Made by a program: the position numbers and the translations under genes. The notes beneath the pieces are model-generated. The model was given only the letters and a program-made list of their open reading frames with translations. It did no database searches and had not been told where the DNA came from. Source: CAWJPW01 sp963844845 (GTDB lineage Bacteria; Acidobacteriota; Thermoanaerobaculia; Thermoanaerobaculales; Sulfomarinibacteraceae). From it: a DNA stretch of 64,000 nucleotides. The DNA lies in contig CAWJPW010000009.1 of NCBI GenBank assembly GCA_963844845.1, positions 248,001-312,000 of the forward strand. The letters are read 5' to 3'. Shown here piece by piece: positions 25,935-33,739 of the stretch (its first letter is position 1; each line of letters starts with the position of its first letter).

Positions 25935-26804
25935 TCACGCGAGCCGCACCTCGAGGGAGAGGTCGAGGGCGGGAGCGCTGTGGGTGAGGGCGCCCACCGA
26001 CAGGAGGTCCACACCGCTGGCGGCCACCTCCTGGGCGGAGTCAAGGGTGATGCCGCCGGAGGCCTCGGTGATGATGCGGTGATCGACCAGTGCCACTGCC
26101 CGCCGCAGGGTAGCCGGGTCCATGTTGTCCAGGAGCACGGCGTCCACCGGACAATCCAGCGCCTCGTCGAGCTGGGCGAGGGTGTCCACCTCCACCTCGA
26201 CCACGACCGTGTGACCGAGGACGGCGCGCACCCGCTCCACAGCGGCGCCGAGGCCGCCGGCCACGACGATGTGGTTGTCCTTGACGAGGACGGCGTCGTC
26301 GAGACCGAACCGGTGGTTGAAGCCACCGCCGCAGCGCACCGCATACTTCTCGAGCGCGCGAAGCCCCGGCGTGGTCTTCCGGGTGCAGACGACCCGGGCA
26401 CGGGTCCCTGCCACCGCCCGCACGTAGGCGTCCGTAAGGGTGGCGACGCCTCCGAGGCGCGCCAAGAAATTGAGCGCGGTGCGCTCGCCGGTGAGAATCG
26501 CCCGCGCCGCGCCCCGCACCTCCAGCAGCACCTCGCCCGGCGCGACCTCCGCACCGTCGACCGTCGTGGCGATGGCCTCCACCGAGGGATCGAGCACCCT
26601 GAACGCCGACGCGGCCACCGCCAGGCCGGCGACCCGACCGGGCGCGCGGGCGACGATCCGCCCGGTGGCACCGGCCGTGAGCCCCACGACGGCGTCGGTA
26701 GTGAGGTCGCCGGCCCGGCCGAGGTCCTCGAGCAGGGCGCTTCGCACGATGTCTTCGTAGAGCAACGGCTGCATGGGTGCAGGCTTGAACGAGTCCACGC
26801 TCAC
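25935..26804 (-). CDS. nadC: Nicotinate-nucleotide diphosphorylase (carboxylating) NadC
   Basis: 289 residues; converts quinolinate and PRPP to nicotinate mononucleotide. Signatures are EDLGRAGDLTTDAVV, LTGERTALNFLARLGGVAT, the phosphate-binding CTRKTTPGLR and KYAVRCGGGFNHRFGLDDAVLVKDNH. Third gene of nadABC with a 36-base gap after nadB. Confidence 0.96.
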   Translation of the reverse strand: MSVDSFKPAPMQPLLYEDIVRSALLEDLGRAGDLTTDAVVGLTAGATGRIVARAPGRVAGLAVAASAFRVLDPSVEAIATTVDGAEVAPGEVLLEVRGAARAILTGERTALNFLARLGGVATLTDAYVRAVAGTRARVVCTRKTTPGLRALEKYAVRCGGGFNHRFGLDDAVLVKDNHIVVAGGLGAAVERVRAVLGHTVVVEVEVDTLAQLDEALDCPVDAVLLDNMDPATLRRAVALVDHRIITEASGGITLDSAQEVAASGVDLLSVGALTHSAPALDLSLEVRLA

Positions 26805-26840
26805 CTCCTTGCGGTGATTCCGAAGCGGCGCGTCTGGGGA

Positions 26841-28442
26841 TCAGACGATGGCCGCCACTCGCAACGGCGCCCCGGCCGGCCGTTCCAGGCGTCCACCCTG
26901 CACTGTGAGACGCTGCTTCCAGCGCGGGTCCACGGCCGGGAAGTCGGTACGGAAGTGGGCGCCGCGGCTCTCCTCGCGGGCCAGGGCGGCCATGGCCGCG
27001 AGGCGCGCCACCAGCAGCATGTTCCCCGCCTCCGCGACGCCCGGGGGAAGGCGGAGGACGAGGCGGTCCAGCTCGCTGAGGAGTCCGCTCAACCCCGGAC
27101 CGCTGCGCTCGACACCTAGGCGGTCCCAGCACAGTCGGCGCAGCTCCTCGACCACGCGGCGGGAGCCCTCGTCGCGGGACCAGGGGTCGCCGGCGAGACG
27201 CAGGGCCGCGGCGCGCACTGCGCGCCCGGCATCGGGCACCGGCAGCATCGCCCCTGCGAGGTCCTCACCGACCCGCGCTCCGAACGCCAGAGCCTCCAGC
27301 AGCGAGTTCGAGGCCAACCGGTTGGCGCCGTGCAGACCGGTGGCCGCCACCTCGCCGCACGCCCACAGCCCATCCCGGGACGTGCGGCCGTGACGGTCCA
27401 CCATCACGCCGCCCATGTGGTAATGCGCGACCGGCGTCACCGGCACCGGCGCGCGCGCCGGGTCGAGGCCGTGCTCGGCGCACAGCCGCGCCACGGTGGG
27501 GAACCTGCCTGCCAGCCGTCCGGCCAGCGACGTGGCATCCAGGAAGACGTCGTGCCCCGCCCGGGAGTGACGCCAGATGGCACGCGCCACCACGTCACGG
27601 GGCGCCAGCTCCGCGGCGGCGTGCGCTGACGCGAGGAACCGGCTGCCCTCCTCGTCCACCAGCAACGCGCCCTCACCGCGCAGGGCCTCGGTGAGCAGGG
27701 GTCTGGGGTCCGCACCCACCGCCAGCGCGGTGGGATGAAACTGCACCATCTCGAGATCGGCGAGCACCGCGCCGGCCCGCGCCGCCATGGCGATCCCGTC
27801 GCCGGTAGCCTCGGTCGGGTTGGTGGTGTGGGCGTAGAGATGCCCGATTCCGCCGCTCGCCAGCACGACCGCCTGGCCGAGGTGGAGCGTCGGGCGACCA
27901 TCGGCCTCCACTGCCAGCACTCCCACCACCCGCGAACCGTCGTCCACGAGCTCCAGGGCCAGGCAGCCCTCCTCCAGGCGCACTCCCCTCTTTTCCGCCA
28001 CAACTCGCGCGAGCACACGGACCAGCTCGGCGCCGGTGGCGTCTCCGGCGGCATGAACCACCCGACAGCGCGAGTGGGCCGCCTCCCGCCTGAGACTGAG
28101 CTCGCCCCCGGGCCCACGGTCGAAAGCGGCGCCCAGCGCGAGCAGCTCAGCCACCCGCCGCGGGCCCTCCCCCGTGACCAGCCGCACCACCCCTGGATCG
28201 GCCAGGCCGCAGGCGGCGGCGAGCGTGTCGGCAGCGTGCAGCGCGGGGGCGTCGTCCGGCCCCACCGCTGCGGCCACGCCGCCCTGGGCGAGCACGCTCG
28301 CGCTGCCCCCCGCCTCCGGCCCCTTGGCGAGCACCGTCACCCGCCGGTCGCCGGCGTGCAGTGCCGCCGTCAGGCCGGCGACGCCGGCGCCCACCACGAC
28401 CACGTCGCTGCGCCGCACCTCGAGGTCGGGACGCCCACTCAT
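26841..28442 (-). CDS. nadB: L-aspartate oxidase NadB
   Basis: 533 residues from the ATG at 28440-28442, which overlaps the nadA stop (ATGA). Oxidises aspartate to iminoaspartate using FAD. FAD fold VVVVGAGVAGLTAALHAG, then ASVLAQGGVAAAVGPDD, and GGVMVDRHGRTSRDGLW with CGEVAATGLHGANRLASNSLLEALAFG. Its homology to SdhA is expected; the context with nadA and nadC fixes the identity. Confidence 0.96.
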   Translation of the reverse strand: MSGRPDLEVRRSDVVVVGAGVAGLTAALHAGDRRVTVLAKGPEAGGSASVLAQGGVAAAVGPDDAPALHAADTLAAACGLADPGVVRLVTGEGPRRVAELLALGAAFDRGPGGELSLRREAAHSRCRVVHAAGDATGAELVRVLARVVAEKRGVRLEEGCLALELVDDGSRVVGVLAVEADGRPTLHLGQAVVLASGGIGHLYAHTTNPTEATGDGIAMAARAGAVLADLEMVQFHPTALAVGADPRPLLTEALRGEGALLVDEEGSRFLASAHAAAELAPRDVVARAIWRHSRAGHDVFLDATSLAGRLAGRFPTVARLCAEHGLDPARAPVPVTPVAHYHMGGVMVDRHGRTSRDGLWACGEVAATGLHGANRLASNSLLEALAFGARVGEDLAGAMLPVPDAGRAVRAAALRLAGDPWSRDEGSRRVVEELRRLCWDRLGVERSGPGLSGLLSELDRLVLRLPPGVAEAGNMLLVARLAAMAALAREESRGAHFRTDFPAVDPRWKQRLTVQGGRLERPAGAPLRVAAIV

Positions 28443-29443
28443 CCCCTGGCTCCTCGGCCCACCGCCAGCATGCGCTCCACCGCTCGACGAGCGCCGGACG
28501 CCACCTCCGGGTCGACGATCACGGGGTACGCCATCGTGCGCAGGGAGTCGCGGATCTTCGCCAACGTGATCGCCTTCATGTGACGGCAGATCGTGCACGG
28601 TCGCACGAGCTCCACCTCGGGGAACTCGGCGGCGACGTTGTCGCTCATGGAGCACTCGGTGATCATCGCCACCCGGCGCGGGCGCTGCTCCTCGATGAAG
28701 CGGATCATCCCCGACGTGGAGCCCACCATGTCGGCGGCCTCCAGCACCTCGGCCGGGCACTCGGGGTGCGCGATCACCACGACCCCCGGGAACTGCCGCC
28801 GATAGTCCTCCACCTGGGCGGCCGTGAACTGCTCGTGGACCTCGCAGCGCCCGTCCCAGGGAATGACCTCGACAGCTGTGTTGGCCGCCACCCAGGCGGC
28901 AAGGAAGCGGTCCGGCAGGCAGAGAACTCGCTCGCTTCCCAAGGACTCCACCACCTCCACCGCGTTGGCCGAGGTGCAGCAGATGTCGCTCTCCGCCTTC
29001 ACCGCCGCCGAGGTGTTCACGTAGGTCACCACCGGCACCCCGGGGTGACGGATGCGCAGGGCGCGAACATCCTCAGGGGTGATGGACTCGGCCAGCGAGC
29101 ACCCGGCGGCGGGGTCGGGTATCAGCACCGTCCGCTCCGGGTTGAGAACCTTGGCCGTCTCAGCCATGAAGTGGACCCCGCACATGACGATGACCTCGGC
29201 CTCGCTGCCCGCGGCCCGCTGCGCCAGAGCCAGCGAGTCCCCGGTGACATCCGCGACGCCATGGAAGATCTCGGGGGTCTGGTAGTTGTGCGCCAGGATC
29301 ACGGCGTTGCGCGCACGCTTGAGCTCGTGGATCTCGTCGATGAGCGGCGCCTCGAGCTCCCACTCCACCTCGGGAATCAGCCGCCTCACCTTCTCGTACA
29401 CCCGTGCCGCATGGCCCGCTGGGACCTCGGTCATCGTCGCCAT
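28439..29443 (-). CDS. nadA: Quinolinate synthase NadA
   Basis: 334 residues from the ATG at 29441-29443, with GGAGGG upstream; the GTG at 29455 overlaps that site and is less likely. NadA condenses iminoaspartate and dihydroxyacetone phosphate to quinolinate with a 4Fe-4S cluster. Cluster cysteines are expected in VMCGVHFM, DICCTSANA and RPCTICRHMK. NAVILAHNYQ and GCSLAESI are typical. First gene of nadABC; a large palindromic region lies directly upstream. Confidence 0.96.
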   Translation of the reverse strand: MATMTEVPAGHAARVYEKVRRLIPEVEWELEAPLIDEIHELKRARNAVILAHNYQTPEIFHGVADVTGDSLALAQRAAGSEAEVIVMCGVHFMAETAKVLNPERTVLIPDPAAGCSLAESITPEDVRALRIRHPGVPVVTYVNTSAAVKAESDICCTSANAVEVVESLGSERVLCLPDRFLAAWVAANTAVEVIPWDGRCEVHEQFTAAQVEDYRRQFPGVVVIAHPECPAEVLEAADMVGSTSGMIRFIEEQRPRRVAMITECSMSDNVAAEFPEVELVRPCTICRHMKAITLAKIRDSLRTMAYPVIVDPEVASGARRAVERMLAVGRGARG

Positions 29444-29455
29444 TGCGCCCTCCAC

Positions 29456-29539
29456 AAAATACTCAGAATGAGCATAATAGACTCCGAAGAAGAGACCGGC
29501 CGTGGCCGGTCAGGTGGTTATGCTATGTCTGAGTATTTC
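29456..29539 (-). promoter_or_regulatory. nadA leader: operator-like palindromes and hairpin
   Basis: Reading toward nadA, two 9-3-9 palindromic sites flank a perfect 8-bp hairpin (GACCGGCC/GGCCGGTC at 29494-29511). The site next to nadA has halves TTATGCTCA and TGAGTATTT; the distal one has AAATACTCA and a weaker ATAGCATAA. The two sites are also inverted copies of each other, so an RNA could fold into one long stem. The likely binder is the NadQ/NrtR-type protein at 30629-31753. A leader-RNA switch is the alternative. Confidence 0.6.
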
Positions 29540-29644
29540 AGATGTCAAGGACGAACGGGAGAAGGGAAAAGGGAAACGCTCTCTCTGCCCGGCCGACGGA
29601 CTCAGAACCGGGACCGCGGCGGCTACCGCCACCGCCACGGAGTA

Positions 29645-29968
29645 GGCCTCCTCTGGCGCGACGTGCCATCCATGGCATCTTCCCGGGAGCGCCTCTTCTC
29701 TCGGAGCGCGCCTGCGGGAAATGCCATGCGTGGCACCCCGCGGGGTGGGTGGGGGGAGCGGCGGGAGGGGGCCGCGGGTCTGGGTGGGAGGCAGGGTGGG
29801 CACCCCACGAGTACTCCGCTCGCAGCAGCGTCCCCAAACGACGAGGCAGGCGACTCGGCGCTGGGGCCCGGGGGCGGCCTCGTTGCCGCCTGGCAGCTCG
29901 TGTCGCTGCCGCCCCCGGCACCGCGCCGACGGGCGGCGCAGCCGCCCGGGAGACGGTGCCGGGAGCAC
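29645..29968 (+). repeat. Dispersed structured repeat family 1, copy d
   Basis: Same layout as copy b but the first stem reads CATGGCATCTTCCC with GGGAAATGCCATG, a different sequence that still pairs. The G-rich block is bounded by GGCACCCC on both sides, where copies a and b have GCAACC. A GC hexamer tract (to about 30030) follows. Together with the nadA leader these fill the 29444-30101 gap; no gene is seen. Confidence 0.8.
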
Positions 29969-30101
29969 CGGGAACCGGGCTGGGGACCGATGGCCGCGGC
30001 CCGGTCCGGGGCCGCGACGGGGACCGGGACAGATCGCCGTGACCAGGTAAAGGGCTGTCACCGGGAAGCGGGGCCAGCAGCCGTGCTCTGTCGCGCACTC
30101 C

Positions 30102-30488
30102 TCAAGCGAGGTCGGCGCCGTGCTCGACCAGCAGCTCGGCGAGCACCGAGCGGTGGCAGCGCTCCTCGTTCTCGCAGTAGCACCCCACCGAGAAGTTGGT
30201 GTGGTGGGACATGGCGGCAAGGAGGTCGAGCAGGTGACGCGCCTCGGGTCGCTTCATCTCGCTGCGGTAACGACGTACGAATGCCTTCCACTCCGCCTCG
30301 GTCTCCGTCGCGCGGGCCTGCTTGACGAGCTCTTCGCTGGGTGCGACCTCGGGCAGCCACACGTCGTAGAAGTCCCGGCTGGCGAACTCGTCCTTGGGCA
30401 CACCCCGGGGCGGCCGCCGTACCGTTCCGATCCGCAGCCCCTCACCGGGAGCTCGCCGACTCCCCAGTCGAACGACGCGAATAGCCAT
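30102..30488 (-). CDS. DUF488-family protein
   Basis: 128 residues from the ATG at 30486-30488 (GGAGGTGCGC before it). DUF488 signatures: DVWLPEVAPSEELV and the C-terminal HHTNFSVGCYCENEERCHR, where the cysteines and CHR are conserved, plus LAELLVEHGADL at the end. The family is small, cytoplasmic and has no established activity. The position between nadABC and its likely regulator may be chance. Confidence 0.88.
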   Translation of the reverse strand: MAIRVVRLGSRRAPGEGLRIGTVRRPPRGVPKDEFASRDFYDVWLPEVAPSEELVKQARATETEAEWKAFVRRYRSEMKRPEARHLLDLLAAMSHHTNFSVGCYCENEERCHRSVLAELLVEHGADLA

Positions 30489-30628
30489 GCGCACCTCCGA
30501 TGATCCGATCGATGCTACCACCTGACGCCCGCTGCACGGACACCAGCTCTCCGGGGATCGAGCGCCACCGCGGATCGCCGTCGGCAGGAGACGGCGAGCG
30601 ATCCTCGGGTCCTTGGATCTCCGGGACC

Positions 30629-31753
30629 CTACCCCGCCCCGCCGCCGCGCCGGACCCCCGGTATCCCAACGCCCGGCGCGGGGCGCTCGCGCAGCACCTC
30701 GCGGCGAAAACGGAAGAGCTCGGCAGGACGGCCGCCGGTACGGGGCTCCACCCGTCCGGTACCCTCGACCAGCCCACCCTGCTCCACCAGACGACGGAAG
30801 TTCTGCTTGTGCAGCCGCACCCCCGCCAACGCCTCCACCGCCCGTTGAAGCTGCAGCAAGGTGAAGCTGGCGGGCACCAGCTCGAAGACCACCGGCCGGT
30901 AGCGGATCTTGCCGCGGATCCGGCCCACTGCCGTGGCCATGATGCGACGATGATCGAAGGCCATGGCTCGTCCCGGCACAGCCCCCCTTACCCCCGTCGG
31001 ATCTGCGCCGTGTACGGCCTCGCGGTCGCGCACCGCCTCGGGCAGAAGACCGACCTGGTAGAGCAGCTCGTAGCGCTCGAGCACCCGTTCACCGTCCCAG
31101 GGTGCGCCGTCGAGCCCGAAGACGATTCCCGCCCGCTCGCGACGAGCCGCCCGCTCGCCGGGCTCGCCCGCGGCCTCGACCCAGCGGTTCAGCGCTGGCG
31201 CGATGTGCCGGTCGATGACCCCCGGTCGCCCCTCTCGCCAGTCCTCCCAGGGGAAGAACTCGTAGCCACCCCGCCACTGCGCGAAGCCCGGGTCCGACGG
31301 CGGCATCTCGTGCACCAGGGCGAGGTACGACAGCGACACGACGCGGGGCCCGCCCTGGCGCTCGCGCGGGTCGCGGAAGCGGTCTCCGAACGTGTACAGC
31401 TGCTCCACGTAGCCCAGCTCGATGCCGGTCTGAGCCCGTACCCAGCGGCGTACGGCCAGCTCCAACGTACGGTCGGCCATGGGGTCCAGCGGCCCGGTGG
31501 GCAGCGCCTCCTGGCCTCCGCTTTCGGGGCTCCGCGCCCCGGCGCCCCCCTCGATGGGCACGTCGGGGGCGAAAGCAACCGTGAGGACGCGCGGCTCCTC
31601 GTCGGTCACCGCCACGATGACCGCGTTGAGACCGACGACCACCTTGGGCTCGCCCGCCGCCCCCTCGCGCTGGTTGGCCACAGCTTCGTCCACCGTGCGT
31701 CCATCGTGCCGACCGGCGCAACGGGTGTCAACTCCCACCAGGCCGTCACCCAA
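30629..31753 (-). CDS. nadQ: NadQ/NrtR-type Nudix-winged helix regulator of NAD synthesis
   Basis: Up to 374 residues from a TTG at 31753; a GTG near 31693 is a plausible shorter start. The N-terminal half is a Nudix-like domain (VVVGLNAVIVAVTDEEPRVL, LPTGPLDP, RRWVRAQTGIELGYVEQLY) that lacks an obvious catalytic Nudix box, and the C-terminal half is a winged-helix region (ELVPASFTLLQLQRAVEAL, VRLHKQNFRRLVEQGGLVE). The layout and the long spacer FFPWEDWREGRPG match the COG4111 proteins known as NadQ, relatives of NrtR that sense NAD-pathway metabolites. Location beside nadABC and the palindromes at 29456-29539 support the role. The symbol is a family-based inference. Confidence 0.8.
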   Translation of the reverse strand: MGDGLVGVDTRCAGRHDGRTVDEAVANQREGAAGEPKVVVGLNAVIVAVTDEEPRVLTVAFAPDVPIEGGAGARSPESGGQEALPTGPLDPMADRTLELAVRRWVRAQTGIELGYVEQLYTFGDRFRDPRERQGGPRVVSLSYLALVHEMPPSDPGFAQWRGGYEFFPWEDWREGRPGVIDRHIAPALNRWVEAAGEPGERAARRERAGIVFGLDGAPWDGERVLERYELLYQVGLLPEAVRDREAVHGADPTGVRGAVPGRAMAFDHRRIMATAVGRIRGKIRYRPVVFELVPASFTLLQLQRAVEALAGVRLHKQNFRRLVEQGGLVEGTGRVEPRTGGRPAELFRFRREVLRERPAPGVGIPGVRRGGGAG

Positions 31754-31780
31754 AGGTCGTGACGGATCGCCGAGCAGGGC

Positions 31781-32719
31781 TCACGGCAGCGGCCGCAACG
31801 GCCGCCGCAGCCGCCGCATGATCGCGCCGGCAGTGCCCTCGCGCAGGCTCGTCAACGCCACCCCGGCAACCACCAGGGCGCCGCCGGTGACGACACCGAC
31901 CCCCAGGGGCTCGCCCAGCACCATCACCCCGGTGACGACGCCCACCACCGGAATCCCGTAGATCAGCGAGTTGGTGGCGGTGGCGCCCAGCACCTGGATG
32001 GCCCGGTTCCACCACACGTAGGCGATGGCGGAGCAGAAGATGCCGAGGTAGAGCAGCGCCACCAGGGCCGCCGCGCCCGGACGACCCATGCCTGTGATCG
32101 CCAGCTCCACCGCGGACAGCGGCACCAGGGCGAGGGTTCCCGCGGCGAGCGCGAGAAAGGTGAGCACCACGCTGGGCAGCCGCGCGGTGAGGCGGAAGGT
32201 GAGGAAGGCGTATGCGGCCCAGGTGAAGACGGTACACACCATGAAGAGGTCGCCGAGCAGGGTCGCGGCGCCGCCGGACCCGGTCCCCACAACCACCACC
32301 ACACCGGCGAAGCCGAGCCCGAGCCCCAGGGACGTCGCCAGCCGCGGCAGGCGCCGGGTGGCCACCGCCTCCGCCGCCGCGGTGGCGAGCGGCGTGGCCG
32401 CGACGATCAGCGCCCCGCGCGATGCGGTGGTGTACTTGAGCCCGAGGTTCTCGAAGAGGAAAGCCAGCGTCACCCCGGTGAGCCCCACCCACAGCACCCC
32501 CCACCGGTCGCTACGGGAGAGCTCGAGGCCGACGAGGCGGCGGCGCAGGAGCGGCCACATCACGAGCACCGCCATGGCGAAGCGCAGGAGCGCCAGGGTG
32601 AGGGGCGGGATCTCGCGCACCGCCACCCGGGTGGCGGTGAACGAGACGCCCCAAATCACCACCACCGCCAGCCCGGCGAGCAGCGCCAGCCCCCGGTCCC
32701 GCGTGCTGAAACCCGCCAT
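31781..32719 (-). CDS. EamA/DMT-family transporter
   Basis: 312 residues from the ATG at 32717-32719 (GAGGGAGGG upstream). About ten hydrophobic segments in two EamA halves: first half with VVIWGVSFTATRVAV and GLKYTTASRGALIVA, second with LGDLFMVCTVFTWAAYAFL and SLIYGIPVVGVVTGV. Such inner-membrane exporters move amino acids or nucleotide-like metabolites; the substrate is unknown. The basic tail (MRRLRRPLRPLP) is cytoplasmic. Confidence 0.9.
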   Translation of the reverse strand: MAGFSTRDRGLALLAGLAVVVIWGVSFTATRVAVREIPPLTLALLRFAMAVLVMWPLLRRRLVGLELSRSDRWGVLWVGLTGVTLAFLFENLGLKYTTASRGALIVAATPLATAAAEAVATRRLPRLATSLGLGLGFAGVVVVVGTGSGGAATLLGDLFMVCTVFTWAAYAFLTFRLTARLPSVVLTFLALAAGTLALVPLSAVELAITGMGRPGAAALVALLYLGIFCSAIAYVWWNRAIQVLGATATNSLIYGIPVVGVVTGVMVLGEPLGVGVVTGGALVVAGVALTSLREGTAGAIMRRLRRPLRPLP

Positions 32720-32897
32720 CGACCCTCCCTCGAGCCGCCCATTGTGGCCCGCCGCCGCGGTCCTGTGAACCCTACCGGCGCGGACATCCAGCGGAGCGCG
32801 CCGCGCGGGGCCGCCGCCACCGGACTGGCCGGCGACCCGACCGCGTCCGGCCTTCACAGCAGCGGCGGAGCACGCTACCGTGACTGCGGAGGTGCCC

Positions 32898-33731
32898 GTG
32901 AGCCCAGCGGAAACGATCGTCGATGGCGTGACCCTGCACCTGTCGACACCGGTGCGCGACGTACCCACCTGGGTCGGCCAGCGCGAGGTCCTGCTCCAGC
33001 TCCTCGCCGCGTGGTCCCGGATCAACTCGACCGACCTCCCGCTCAACCCCCGTCTCCTGGGCCGGCCGGGGGTGGGCAAGACCACCCTCGCCTGCGCCGC
33101 CGCCCGTGAGCTCGGCCTCGACGTCTACATCGTCCAGGCGACCATGGATACCCGGCCCGAGGACCTCCTTGTCACACCGGTGCTGGACCCTGGCGGGGGG
33201 GTGCGCTACATGGCGTCGCCGCTCACCACCGCCATGCTCACCGGCGGCGCCTGCATCCTCGACGAGGGCAACCGCATGAGCGAGAAGTCGTGGGCCAGCC
33301 TGGCGCCGCTCCTCGACCACCGGCGCTCGGCGGAGAGCGTGGTTGCCGGGATCACTCTCAACGCCCACCCGGAGTTTCGCTTCGCCTCCACCATGAACGA
33401 GGACGCCTCGACCTACGAGATCCCGGAGTACATCCACTCCCGGCTCATGCCCCAGATCGTCATCGACTTCCCCGACGAGGACGAGGAGCGTCAGATCCTC
33501 GCCGACCAGATTCCCCACGCCGATCCCGAGGTCCTCGACTACGTGGTCTCCTTCCTGCGCGCCGCCCACCAGCTCGATCTCCGCTACACGGTGCGCGACG
33601 GCATGAACGCGGCCCGCTACGCCATGAAGCTGCTCTACCGCCAGGAGGCCCCCTCGCCCGAGGCGGCGGTCAACGCCGCCCTGCGCCTCGTCCTGGGGCC
33701 CGAGGAGGCCGAGCTGTTCTCTCTCCGCTGA
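32898..33731 (+). CDS. MoxR-type AAA+ ATPase
   Basis: 277 residues from GTG 32898 with GGAGGT upstream; an earlier GTG at 32880 is possible. Walker A is GRPGVGKTT, Walker B is ACILDEGNR with the asparagine-arginine typical of MoxR relatives, and the sensor-1 region is RFASTMNED. A lid domain follows (LDYVVSFLRAAHQL, RYTVRDGMNAARYAMKLL). MoxR ATPases usually act as chaperones with a VWA-domain partner; none is present. The next gene, nine bases away, encodes the TraB-like protein, so the two form a cassette. Confidence 0.88.
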   Translation: MSPAETIVDGVTLHLSTPVRDVPTWVGQREVLLQLLAAWSRINSTDLPLNPRLLGRPGVGKTTLACAAARELGLDVYIVQATMDTRPEDLLVTPVLDPGGGVRYMASPLTTAMLTGGACILDEGNRMSEKSWASLAPLLDHRRSAESVVAGITLNAHPEFRFASTMNEDASTYEIPEYIHSRLMPQIVIDFPDEDEERQILADQIPHADPEVLDYVVSFLRAAHQLDLRYTVRDGMNAARYAMKLLYRQEAPSPEAAVNAALRLVLGPEEAELFSLR

Positions 33732-33739
33732 GGTCGGCG

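Noticed and set aside
29456..29539. NAD+-I (nadA motif) riboswitch
   Set aside because: The position is right and the motif is known from Acidobacteria, but the conserved C-rich strings I remember are missing; the palindromes fit a protein operator better. Needs a covariance-model search.
28361..30325. 654-residue plus-strand ORF across nadA and the repeats
   Set aside because: Antisense to nadA and then runs through repeat DNA; composition is repeat-derived.
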